37,696 bases of DNA from Apostichopus parvimensis (lineage: Eukaryota; Echinodermata; Holothuroidea; Aspidochirotida; Stichopodidae). The position numbers and the translations under genes were made by a program. The stretch is from assembly GCA_000934455.1 (NCBI GenBank), contig KN887744.1, positions 33,505 to 71,200 of the forward strand, in the 5' to 3' direction. The notes below the pieces were generated by a model. That model saw nothing but the letters and a program-made list of their open reading frames with translations, made no database searches and was not told where the DNA came from. How positions within the stretch are numbered: position 1 is the first letter of the stretch; each line of letters opens with the position of its first letter. This document shows, piece by piece, positions 1 to 12,100 of the stretch.

Positions 1-297
1 CAGGAGGTAATAAGGGACACCGCGGGCGTTATTTAGTATCCAAGGTTTGAAGTGAGGATAATGGAGCACATTTCATTAATTATTCACAGTATATGTGTGT
101 GAGGGTGGGTGTGTGTGTGTTTATAGATATATCATTTAATAGGTTATTTTCAGGATCGTCACTACACGTGCATTTTTTTCAACTTGATAGAGATTGCCAA
201 CATGCTTGCAGGAGGTAATAAGGTCACTGCGGGCGTTATTCAGTATCCGAGGTTTGAAGTGAGAATATGGAGCACAATTCATTAATTATTCACCATT
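1..297. repeat. Pair of imperfect direct repeats, about 90 bp each
   Basis: Bases 1-90 and 209-297 are near copies. Both begin CAGGAGGTAATAAGG, continue through GCGGGCGTTATT and GGTTTGAAGTGAG, and end in CATTAATTATTCAC. The copies differ by a few substitutions and small indels. The spacer holds a short GT-rich tract around 97-122. The first copy touches the window edge, so the array may continue to the left. Confidence 0.85.
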
Positions 298-659
298 ATT
301 AATATATAAAATATTTCCAAACATAAAAGAAAACTTTGCAGCACGATAAACAAAAGTGTTCTGAACATTTTGTATTCCATTTGTTTTTGGCAAGATATGA
401 GAATTAGTTAAATTCTATTTGCTTTAAGTAAAAGACGCAGAAACGCCTTTTACATTGTATTTTCTTTATTGTTATTAACTTTTCTTAAAATCCTAATGAA
501 CCTGCTGCAAGCAGCCTTATGTACGACTTAACTTATACTGGGCAAAAGCTAAATGAACCACATTTGGAATAACCAAAAAAACACAACACAAAAACCCCAC
601 AAATTTCTGGTACTGCATATATAACATAGGGTAGAATGAATTCATCAAAACATGCTACC

Positions 660-850
660 TTCCTGTCACCGTCCAGCCACGTTTCTCTCCGACCCGGCCC
701 ACAAACTTCAAATTTAAAAAATCTCAACTTTTCTCAACCGATCTCTCATTTTAGGAGTCTTATATTTACCGATCAGGGGCTTTCGCCCCTGGCTCGCTGA
801 AGCGCCATTCGGCGGAAACAGCTTTATACAAGACATTCAGTCAGTCAGAC
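660..850. promoter_or_regulatory. CpG-enriched patch with a GC hairpin, possible promoter
   Basis: This patch is richer in CpG than its surroundings. It contains a perfect 7-bp hairpin at 774-791 (CAGGGGC, loop TTTC, GCCCCTG) followed by a GCGCC/GGCGG stretch. A TATAAA lies on the minus strand just to the right, and a good splice donor (A|GTAAGT) lies on the plus strand near 875. It could be a promoter or a non-coding first exon, but no coding exon that would use it is visible. Confidence 0.2.
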
Positions 851-2100
851 TTAATCAAAGGAGATTTCCGTAAAGAGTAAGTTTGATAGAGATTAAACCT
901 TTCTGTTGTTTCTCAAAAACTTAAGGTGATATAGAATTACAACCCGCACTGATTACAATGATTTTTAACGGTATATAATACAAGGATGACCTAAGGTAGA
1001 AAATTCAATCTTGATGCGTCTTTAGACGAATAGAAAATGTGGGTGCCACCAATGGTTCTATAGCTATTCACGTTTTCAAAATATTCGGCAACTCGAAAAA
1101 TACAAAAACAACACTTCACCATGAAACATATATACATAACCATATATAAACATTTACAGATACACGGGGAGAATATGATATTTGATACTTACCCACAAGC
1201 TCCCGCCAAATTTTTAAGATTGCAATTTGGTTGTGACATCACAGGTTCACTCTGCATGCCTCCAAATATCCAACCTCGGTGGACCACGTACCCCCATAGA
1301 GGCACCGTACAGTTTCCTAGCTGCAAAACGTATAAGTGAAGAAAATACAAAGTCTTCAAAACACCCCAAAAGAAGATGTTGTCATTCCAAATTCCTTATA
1401 CAGATTAAAACTCGCCGATAACAGATCAAAACTAATGTTTCGGTCTACTCTTTATGCCGAAAGTTGACTTACTCAAAGATTAGGAGTGAATAACTTGAAG
1501 TAAAGATATGTAAGCCTCTCTTAATCCTATTGTTTACTTACTGGCTTTTATAGCACCGATAATTCTCTTCATTTAGTTAATCATACTTACGCTAAGTTAA
1601 CTTCTCTATATATAGCTCCTTTGTTAAGTCAGACACAGATTTAGTGTCACTACATTTATGTATATAGATAAAAGGCATAACTGAAATATTGTTATATTGT
1701 ATAATGGCTAGGCCAGGTTCTTTTGGAAGCAGGACCCAGCGATAAAGGCCCTAGAAGTGAGTTGGGCTGTCTGGACAAAGTGAATATGTGACTATTGTCG
1801 CTTGGCCTTTAATGGTACTCAGACACCAAAGAACTATAGAACACGTTTTCACATGCGTAGTATTTATCGCACGCATGCCTGACTTTTCTAACTTTTCCCT
1901 TCATTAATTATAATGAAAGTTGACTTAAAATGCTATCCTGGGTGTATACTACATCTTTGTGGGATTTTACCATCGATAATGTACCGCCACCCCCGTAATA
2001 TCCACAAGTATATTTAAAATGCTTCAATCCTCTTATTTCCTCTTATTTTCCTATCTTTGCTTTGATTTATTCATGGTCACATAAAGAAAGATATCCCATA

Positions 2101-2165
2101 CCCCCCCCCCCAAAAAAAAAATATGATGATGATGATGATGATGATAATGATGATGATGATAATTA
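2101..2165. repeat. Poly(C)/poly(A) plus (GAT)n microsatellite
   Basis: Twelve C are followed by a run of A and then about a dozen GAT-type triplets with two interruptions. The open frame across it encodes a run of aspartates, which is a by-product of the repeat and not evidence of a protein. Confidence 0.9.
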
Positions 2166-2880
2166 TGACAAGATATGCCCAAACAAGCGTTGTATTACGT
2201 CACTTTCTCTCGGGCGGATGTGCCTTATATACTGTAACTGTGGTATATGATACATGAGTATATGCTTTTAATTTATAAACGTTAACGTTAAACATATCTG
2301 CATAATCAAATGACAGGTATACAATCAACATATGGTGACATGTTATCCAAGGGCTATATGTCTTTATTTACATATATACGGTTGGTTTTAATCCCTTCTC
2401 CTTTGGCACATGAAAATCAATTTTCCACCTTCGCTGTTGGTCGACCGGAAAATAAGGCTGTCATGATTTTAATTGTTATCGATTTTGCGTTGCCCTGCGA
2501 CACATCAACATGTTTACATTTTAGCTGCCTAATGAATATCCATAATTAGCCACATTGTCTATGATGAAGGCACTGTTGTATAAGTTAATTTGTAATTATA
2601 CGTGTCTATAATTGACGGTACATCTTTGTATACACTAAGTGTCTCCATCCATGTGAAGTTTGTCTTTCCCTATACAGCTCTGCAGTATATGATAAGGTCT
2701 ACACTATGTGTTTTCCTTCCATCTGCTGCCTAGTATCTTTACTAGTCTGTCGTCCGTCACAGATGATTTATAGTGGCTGGCACGGAGGGAGGGAGCGGTA
2801 TACCTAAAAGAAGAGCGGCAAGTGATCGTCCCATGCAGGAAGGTCGCAAAATGATTCGATAGGCGCAGCTTTTGGCAGAG

Positions 2881-2933
2881 TTCGCAGTACCATGTATGGA
2901 GCTAAAACAGATTTTAGCTCATGGCAGTACGAA
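2881..2933. repeat. Imperfect inverted repeat (53-nt hairpin)
   Basis: The core is a perfect 8-bp stem: AGCTAAAA at 2900-2907 pairs with TTTTAGCT at 2912-2919 across a CAGA loop. Pairing continues outward with bulges to TTCG/CGAA at the ends. It is shorter than a typical microRNA precursor. No function can be read from it. Confidence 0.5.
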
Positions 2934-4605
2934 CCTAGTGTAATTTTCCCCTCTATTGTTTAATCACTTTTGCTGATTAGACGTACTACGTCTGAGGGAA
3001 GCCGAGGGAAGACGCATTCAACTATGGAATGCATGCTTCGATTCACGGCGCGACAGACAGTCAACTTGGCTTACTCTACTGTGACATGACTCATGTGATA
3101 ACACAGATTAGGGAGGTCTTAAAAAACGAAGTTCCGATAATAATAACAGCTTTAATGAACTCTTTGTCTAGTCTTGGCCATCTGTTAATGATATCTAATT
3201 GCTGGCTCATTTTCTTGGCTACCATATAGAATAACGGTGGATTGGTGAATCCATTTTCAACATGCGGAAACTTCTTATTCGTTTCGGAAGAGCAGTCACA
3301 CGTATACATATGGCAAATCTGTCTGAGGTATAGGCTTTCAAGACGAAAACATTTTAACAATGTACGGGAGACTGCATCACTAACAAGCATTCGTTATTTT
3401 AATGCTATATGTTTAAGCCACCTTGATTTAGTGCATTGTTTGCTCGTTCCGTGCCGCCAACGTTACTTGAAAGTATTCTTTCCACCGCCCACATTGGTAA
3501 TGTCAGCTGATAATTACCGTAGTAACCATAGTAACATCAACATTGTGGCAACCATTTCCCAAAGTTATGTATGCAAACCCGCCTCGGCTATTAGACATTG
3601 CGTCTGGAACATTATATAGCTGTCTAACATTAATGATGTAAAGAAAAGAAGATTAAAAATGTACATCTCCAACTAAGGGGGTAGAGGGGGGGGGGGAGAA
3701 AATTAAAAGCGACCAACCGTGGACCCAGAGAGAGGCACCGGGATGGGCGGGGCATCCTCATCTGATTATTCAGCTTACGAACAATTTTTCGGAACTAAAA
3801 TTAGTGACAAACATAGTATATATTGCGCCCCTCTGCCCCCCTCCCCCCCCCCACGAAGTGCACGTAGTTGCGGCCCGCGTATTGCTACAATGATTTTTCA
3901 CAAATTGGAACTCTAATAATTTACAACTGCATGATAACAGATCAAGGGGTGTCACTCCGAATTCACCTTACGTGTACCTTTTAAGCACCTAAAGTGTACC
4001 TAAATTGTACATTGCTAACACCTTTGTTACACCATACGTGCTGGCTCTCTTTGAGGGGGACCACCATGTGGATCCTGCATTACCCTCACCCCGTCCTCCA
4101 CATTCCTATCAAGAGGTGTGCATTTCACTTGCACGGTTAATACACTGGACACAACCCCTAGGCATCAATATCAACCTATAATATAGAGATAACTAACATT
4201 AACAATTTCCTGGCAAACAGCGAAGAGACACCGTATTCCATTTGGGTGATATTACAGATCTAACATGTCTTCACAGGAAAGGCAGGACTGGATCAATGTC
4301 TAAATATGACATCATCAAGCCACATGTGCTTCATCCCCACCCCACCCCTTAATGTTTTTTGCCGTGTTCCTTTTCTATAATGAGGATTGGTTTTGGCAAA
4401 TGCTGAATCTACACTATTGAAGCTGGTTACACGACAGGCCAATGATGGCATTGGGTTAAGGGAAAAAGCTGACAACATTAAACCTTAATACGACCAGAAA
4501 ACGGACCAGAAATAGACCTTGTGGCATTATGACATCACAAATGTACAAAACGGCATATATAAACTAAGATATCTTCCAATCGGAATAGGATTTTGCTTAG
4601 CTGTA

Positions 4606-4646
4606 TCGGGGTGGGGGTGGGGTGGGGGTGGGTAAGGGGGGGGGGA
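4606..4646 (+). repeat. G-run cluster, potential G-quadruplex
   Basis: Successive G runs of four or five separated by single T are followed by ten G at 4636-4645. The pattern meets the usual G-quadruplex rule of at least four runs of three or more G with short loops. It lies far from any gene recognised here. Confidence 0.6.
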
Positions 4647-6312
4647 GTTCTTCATAAATATCTCTGTCATATAAAGTTAAAAATGATGGTTGCTTTAGTT
4701 TGTGTTCCCTTTAAACTCCAAAGCATATCAGATTTCCCTTCTCGCTACGTGCGAGCTTAATTTTTGTCACCATACTCTCAGGATATACGGTAGCATATTA
4801 TAATTCATTGCAGACTTGGAGAGTATAGTCTGATGTGCCATCCCTGCGGAAGCCCTTAATTGTGTCTCTTTCACCAAGAAAGATCTTCATATAATGCAAA
4901 TCACCCTGAACCTATCACGAAATTTCACGATTCAATTACATATTGAAATGAAAACGGGGGTGAGTCCATCACCAGGCACGCAATATAATACATTCTCTTA
5001 CAGTCAGACAGATGTCACTGAATAATTTAACCATTCATTTCGAATTTGAAGTCATCCAGGCTCTAGCAATCCTGGGATATCAGTTGCAGCGAAAAGCGTT
5101 GCATAATCTTTATAAAGTATATTAATGTACAGATATTTCCTGGAAGTTTGTCATTTCAAATTGATATATAGAGCTGGGAACGTTTGATAAGCTCAAAAAG
5201 CAAAGAGAAAATACATTACACATAACAGGGAATCAAATTCACCGCGGGTAAGAGGATGAGGGGGGGGGGGAGGGGTATAGACAGATTTTTATTAACTTCT
5301 AGTAAATATTGCATGAAAGTTCATATTCTCTAGGGTGCCACTTCTTTACCAACAATATATTATGAAAACTTGTCTCTTGTATGTTAAATTTATCCGAATT
5401 TACCTCAATTTCTTTGAAACTACAAATCTTAGAAGTTACCCTATAATGTTCGAAACAAGATCCAGGTTCTAACTGAAACTCATTTCTGAGTTCAAATGGC
5501 TTTCTCATGTTTATCCCTAATAGTTATACCAGGGTAGGTATAGCCTCGGAAAAGAGGGTAGGAAAAGCGGGCGGGGGGTGGAGGTACAGGTAAGGAAGGA
5601 GGGGGCGGTTAGTACCATCGAGGAGGGAGCCAAAGAGAGGATGACCATTATAAACCCATTTGGCTATGTTACTATAGTGTCACGTGAATAAAACAGTACT
5701 TTCGTCAATCCCATCCCTTTTCCTATGTGCTCCAAAGTTACCTAAATGTATCCTATCCCGTATTAGTTTTCATGCATTTTCCTTCGATGTGTGGCAGGAA
5801 GCGTCGTACGTTAGGGAAGGTCAATGGGGCCGCGGTACCCCCCCCCCCCCCACATTTCCGTGGCCCCACCATATATAGTGAAACTCGCCGGCTACAATAT
5901 ATATACATATATTGTACACGGTAGGCAATCTCAAAACACCAACATGGAGGTATTCCGCTAGGAGCTTAACTAAATAGTGCAACACCGCATTATGCATAGC
6001 AGCTTAGTTTACAGCCTGCAGTCGTTACACGTGACCTAACGTTAGCATACCACGCTGTCATAAGCCGAATACGTTGGGCCCCCCCCCCCCTCCCACCTCC
6101 TAATTCAAAGCTGTCCAAATTGTTTTGAAGGGTGTTTTGAAAATGTGACATTTTCAGCACATCTGTAACAAGTTGTTATGCCACTGCAAGGGAATTTAAA
6201 GGTACGTTACTTAACACCTTGTAGTTCCACTATATGCACGGTAATAAATAAAGCTTCAAACTGGGGATTCATTACCACTGTATATATGTAGTCATTGGGG
6301 ATTTTCACATAT

Positions 6313-6447
6313 TGATCATCCCATGGAGCATAGTTGAAACCCCTCAGTATATCCAATCCAAGATCAAATCAATCAAGTGAAAAATAAATAAAAACAAAAA
6401 AACAGTTTTGCTGTCAGGGTGCAACTATGACGTCACATCTGCTTGCC
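6313..6447. repeat. Diverged dispersed repeat, copy A
   Basis: This segment shares ordered blocks with 7941-8063: a TTGAAACCC block, an A(T)TC/CAAGATCAAA block ending in GTGAAAAA, and a TGCAACT block followed by a GTCACA block. The order and spacing are kept, so the two are copies of one old mobile element of unknown class. Confidence 0.5.
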
Positions 6448-7940
6448 TTAAGTTCACCTACTGTAACAAAACAAAACAAAACTGGTAAATTTCCTTAAAA
6501 AAGGAGATACAAAACTCAACTATCATCTTTAACTTATGTGGCAAACTCTCCCAAACAGCTTACAAAACTCTTGCTTGGTTTGGGAGATACCTAGTTTAAA
6601 TGTCGGTCTTGGGGGCCGCCATTTCGACATCTTTGTCACGCTGACCAGAGAGTAGTTACAACTCCCTGCATTGACTGATTCGAAGGTTGGGTGTCTCTTG
6701 TAATCACAGATGTTTCTACGGTTGGGGTAAAGAGGAAAAGAAGGGGTTGTGGAGGATGGGGAGAGGAGAAAGAAAATACAGTAAGAGCAGTCACCTAAAG
6801 CATGGAGGGATACTTCCCCTTTAACTTTCAGAAATAATTACAAGATTCAATGTATCCTTTTAAGTATATATAATAATTTATTCAAAAAAATTTAACAATG
6901 AAATCTCTCAATACAAAATATGGTATATACAACTCATAACTATAAAACAAAAAGTAAAAATATATGTGACTTTAAACCATATATCGAAATGTTGATTGTA
7001 AGACATTTGGCTTTCAATTAAATGGGAAGTTTCACCTTTGGTCTGATGAAAAACTGAAACAAACATTTCAGCAAAAGATGATGTCATGCTAACCATAGCC
7101 ACCCCACCCCTCCCCCCCCGGTCAAAAAAATGTTGAAACCAGGTTTCCGTCAACTGGATTTTAACCTTACAAATCATGCGCACTACCAAGTGAGTAATGC
7201 GTTCCTATACGTTGGAAATACTTTCTGTTAGGTTAATTGGGGGAATACTCCCCCTCCCCCCCCCCCAATTTTGGGACCCAACTAAATCCAAGCTGAAAAA
7301 ATATCTTGCTTGTATTTTTTGAACAGAAATGATAGTTTTTGGTCAGTTTAAACAGATGTATCTATACCCACAAAGTTCAGACTTTCTAATTTCTCTCTTC
7401 TTACATCCTTACAGAATAACTGCACCTCACCACAACTTATTTCATATCATTCATATCGTCTTGTTGTTTCACAAAACAATAGATATGCTAATTAATGAGC
7501 ACTTTAAAGAGACAAATTTAACTACTTTGTGACTTTTTCAGCCCTAAGGACCAACAGTGTGCTAGATTTGACATCTCTTGTTTATACCCTGAAGAAACAA
7601 TGTATCTTGAATCTAAAAGTTTTCCCTTGCAATTTTCTTCCTTCTTGTTCAAATGCATAGCAGTAAGATCAAAGCCAGTCCAGGGGTAAATTTATTTTTA
7701 GAATGATGAAAGAGGGACATACTAAGCATTCTTATGAATTTCTCATCAAATTCCAACTTGTCAATTTCTTTTTAGACAACAACATTTGACAGTTGACATA
7801 TATTGTACCTGGAGTGAACTTGAAGCAAACAGCTATGATGTCATAGATGCATGTAGGTAAACCCTAACTACCAGTACTCCTTCAAATTAGGGATCCATGT
7901 GAAAATTGCTACACTGCAGTCTTTGGTATATTGTTTAATT

Positions 7941-8063
7941 TCACATCCCTTCATGGTACTGTTGAAACCCAATCCAATTCAAGATCAAAACAATAGAGTG
8001 AAAAAAAGAAAAAAAAACTATCTTGTTTTCAATATGCAACTGTGGGCCGTCACACATGCTCAA
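7941..8063. repeat. Diverged dispersed repeat, copy B
   Basis: This is the partner of 6313-6447 in the same orientation, with the same order of conserved blocks separated by diverged spacers. No coding capacity or clear termini were found. Confidence 0.5.
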
Positions 8064-9004
8064 ATTCCAACATCGCTAACCGTATGTTACAAATTCTGAC
8101 AGTTTCAATTATCAATATCTCGAAAAACGCTATATAAGAATTGGATGGAAATTTCATCAGGGTATGTAGACTATTGTTTATCTTTCATCAGTAACAAATA
8201 AATCTACCCCTGGACTTTATTTTAACTGTCAAGTTTCACTTCAAATGACTAGGTATATTGATTGTGACATGTCTACACAATGTAATCAAAGTCTCATGAG
8301 CAAAAAAACATTAGGTCAGAATTGAAGGCAATGTTTAATAATTTATGGAGGCAGAGGTATTAGTGTGATCCTTGTGATCAATAATTGGTAAAACTTTTGA
8401 AAAAAAATGAGTAAAAAAACGTAGCACTCAATACAAAATGCTGCATAAATGTGTCTCAAAATAAATGTCAAATCTAATAGATTATATGATTGATTTTAGC
8501 CTTCAATTTGGGTCCTTTCCCTTGAATGAATCTAAGAATGCTGTACTTGCAATCTAAGAAGGGTATTAAATTAAAACGTGAACCCATAATTCCTGGTTTA
8601 AAGTGACTTGAACAGGAAGCAAACAGAGGCATATTCTGTGAAGAATGTTTTGTTCAGTTTATGTCACCATGGAAACACAAAGACTTTCACAAAGCATTCA
8701 TATCTAATGCAACGAGAGATTCTAATTCCTTCAAAATATGTAAATGCAACGTGTCATCAGCTCAGACATTTTGTGACCATTTTAGCATATCTAGCAAATC
8801 TTGTGTTACCACAGGGCCCCTTATATTTGGTAACCAATGTCTCTATTTATATGTACCAGCTGTATTGTCTGTGTTTTTAGCACCAAAGGTTCTTACAATA
8901 AAATACACATTAGATATTACAAAATAAACAAAAGCGAACAGTGTGGAATATTGGTTAATGTTAACATTGATTTCAAATACCAATGAAAGACTTGATACAC
9001 ACAC

Positions 9005-9010
9005 TTTAAT
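9005..9010 (-). promoter_or_regulatory. Candidate poly(A) signal for STPG1 (ATTAAA)
   Basis: TTTAAT on the plus strand reads ATTAAA in the direction of STPG1, about 120 nt past its stop codon. A canonical AATAAA on the same strand lies much farther on, at 8217-8222. Which one is used cannot be decided from sequence. Confidence 0.35.
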
Positions 9011-9128
9011 AGGTAACAGTGATTGTTACCATGGAGATAAGGAGTTCTGGTTGTCATAGAGAGGAAATATTTATCCTGAATGATATAAAGCACACATCTG
9101 GTTAGCCTAAGGTTGTAGTCATAATGGG

Positions 9129-12100
9129 TCAAGGAAAAACCCACTTCTTTTGAGCATTGTACAGAAACGACTGTTTTCTAGTTGTTGTGAATGGACGATA
9201 TGTCGCTGATGGGAGAGATAGAGAGGAAGGAGAAAAAAAAATAGAAATTTAGTTTTTTTAATTTCTTTAAAAACGATATCTTTATACTTTAAATGTTATG
9301 CTGTATTGGTCCCAAATATGCCAGAAATTCAAATATGGTCACAGCTGGTCAAAATTCTTAAACTGTTGTTATTACCAACTTGGAAGAAATGTACCTCACT
9401 GGGACATTCATTCATCTTGTGTATTAATTTAGCCTGGAATGTCTGGGAACAAATTTGAAGAACAAAGATCCCCAGGAAAGTACTTTCTGAAACTACTAGC
9501 AGTTATAGCAAGCTATAACTTGGGGCCTATACATACTACCTTTAAGACCCAATAGAAGTTATGTCACAGAAAAGTACTAAGACCCTGTGTAGCAGTCACC
9601 TGAAGTATCTAACATGCTATCCATAATAAACTAGGGTTGCTGCTATAATACAAATCAAAATACTGCCTCTGTGTTTGTTACCGCCTTAAAAATAAGAAAA
9701 TCCATCTGCCTATCAATACTATGCAATAAGCAGATACTCTCCGTGTTTCAAATATCATTAGGCAGAAAGACTGCAAGGTGCGAGAACCAAAGACCTACCA
9801 CTCCTGAAACAAAAGTGACTTTCTTGACTGATTTAATCAAAGCTGTCACAAATTAGGCGAAGCTATATGAAATAAATTGTCTACAAATTTAACCACATAT
9901 CGAAGAAATGATGACAGTATTAAATTACCAGGTCCTGGGTCTGTTTCAAACTTCACATCTCCTCCTCGCCATCTACTGGACGTCGATACAAAGGCAGAAC
10001 TGGACATGTAATGTTTAGGAGGCCCCCTGTAGTCCACCAGCTCATAACTGCCCGGTCCGGGTTCAGGAAGGGGCGGGGGCAGGGGCATTGCCGGAGCTGA
10101 AATGCACAGGTAGTGTTTCCGTGGAAACAATGTTTTGTCGGCTGGATCGACAGCTTCGTATGGGTGGTATTCTCCGGGTCCAGGGTTCTTGACAATGAAG
10201 ACAGAAAAGCAAAACTTGTAATCTGCTAATTTCACACCACTTACATGATCTAAGTGATGAATGTAAATTAATGCGTGAAATTCATGGAAATTTATGTGAT
10301 GTTAACAGCAAATAATTTGAAGAGTACATTGCTAGCCAGGACTTTGGGAAGGACACGGAAGGAGGTTAACAGGCACAGCATCAAAGGTTTATCACAATGT
10401 GTTCCTCCTTGGTAGGTAAAAAAGCATTTGTACAGTAAAAGACCAGGATGTTTGGCTCTCAATAGAAAATACAGGTACAATGAAAAGACATAAAGTGTCT
10501 TAACCTGGAAGAGAATCATGGGTTTATTTTTCCACATCCAAAAAAGATTTCAAAATACCTGTTACTACCACCATTGCTCGAACTGCCCGCACACAACTTC
10601 TCCTATTTTCATATCTACAGCAATTCTCAGTGGCAAAACAATTGCAACAATTCCAGCACTGTAGGCATAGCCATGTAAGCAGGAAAGAGGGCGCCAGTCA
10701 TCTTTACAATATTCTCAGTCACTGAGAAAAGTCCAAACAGACATCAAGATGAAATTGTCTGCTCTACATTGACTTAAAAATATCTAGGAGCCTCCAGGAA
10801 GTTACACTCCATCATACCAACACTGTCCCCTCCCTCCTCCCACCTCCCCTCCCCCACACCCAAAAAAAAATACTAGGAAGTACTTGCCCAATGGCATCAC
10901 CAACTTTAGCAACCGAGGCATGAGACTAATAAAGATGATATCAGAAACAAGGAGTGGCTTACACCTCTTCTTGAGTCTGGGCAGTAGGATATTTATGCAA
11001 TTACTTGCCTTTATAAGCTACGGATGATACTATCTTAATTATTTATCATTTTTTAAGATCTAAAATGACAGCTCCCAGGTAATCTTTTCAATGGCCAGTC
11101 CTTTATACTCTTGACACAAGATTTTCTGTCACATCAAATGTCACTCAGTTAGAACTACTTTTGATCACCGGTGGGAAGTTTCTTTCAAAAGCAACCTTGG
11201 AGATTAAAGTACTGTAGTCCATCATAAGGTGAACGATGCCCAAAGAGTTTAATTCAAGAGAGATGGGGGTTGAAGTGGAGGAGGGGCTTGAAGTACCTAC
11301 CTCGGGCACCGCTTGTAGCATATCTCGCTTGGAAGATGACTTAAAGCTACTGTATGGAACTTTAACCGATGGCTTCACTATTCTATCATTCACATTATAG
11401 TGGCCTGCAGGAAAGAAAAAACACCAAAAGATAAATATAAAAAAAAAATGACCAAATAATAGTAAACAAAAGCAGTATGCAAATAGTAAACAAAGTATTA
11501 TGTAAATAGTAAAAAAAAGGTGAAACCGTTCAATTTTCCAATTATTTTTCTTTCATATTTTCATGGTGAATGTAAATATTTTTTACACCGTACGAACGCC
11601 AGCACTAGGCCATCTTTAGAGTTTTCAATATATTCATATTCAGCGTTTGCTATTTCAAATTTCTATTACAGGAAGTTAACATTGTACTAATAAACAGAGA
11701 AAAACATTAAAAATTCAAGCACATGTGGTTTGATAAAGACTATATTTAGACTTGCTCAAGTCTTTGGTCTTACTTGTGAATAAAAAGTAAAACAGGTATA
11801 AAACAGAATAAAATTGTTTCTTGTTTTAGACATCTGGGGAATTGTTCATTTCAAGTATCTCTATCACATAAAATAATGTGTAAAAGAAAGTTGGCCTGAC
11901 GTTTCGATCTTAGCAGGATCTTCTTCAGAGGCTAAATGACAAGTAACAGTAACAGAAGGGACAAAAACACATAGGTTTCTCTTTTTCCTTCAAAATTTGG
12001 GGTTTATGATTTTTGTAACTGCATGATATAAATTTGTGCAGAATGTCACTTTTGTTGAAGATACTCTGCAACAATGTTCTTGTTTCGTGAGTGTATTTCG

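Larger units (their letters stand above)
298..9004. other. Long stretch without a supported gene
   Basis: I found no exon chain, no conserved protein motif and no ORF with a credible start and splice sites on either strand. The longest open frame (125 codons, 3242-3619, plus) has no recognisable domain. What the stretch holds is AT-rich DNA, at least eight poly(C) or poly(G) runs of 10-14 nt, a GAT microsatellite, fold-backs, a diverged repeat pair and a CpG-richer patch at about 660-850. The part nearest 9000 probably carries the 3' end of the STPG1 transcript. Confidence 0.6.

Noticed and set aside
774-791. Histone-type 3' stem-loop or rho-independent terminator
   Set aside because: The stem and loop do not match the histone consensus, no histone gene is nearby, and bacterial terminators do not apply here.
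2062-2250. Asp-rich small protein
   Set aside because: The Asp run is the translation of a (GAT)n microsatellite behind a poly(C)/poly(A) tract.
3242-3619. Plus-strand open frame of 125 codons
   Set aside because: It is the longest frame in the first 9 kb, but it has no recognisable domain, no conserved motif and no splice partners, and an overlapping minus-strand frame is of similar quality.
9953-10195. Minus-strand frame overlapping the largest STPG1 exon
   Set aside because: It is an out-of-frame shadow of the exon at 9929-10187, whose own frame carries the PG-rich repeats.
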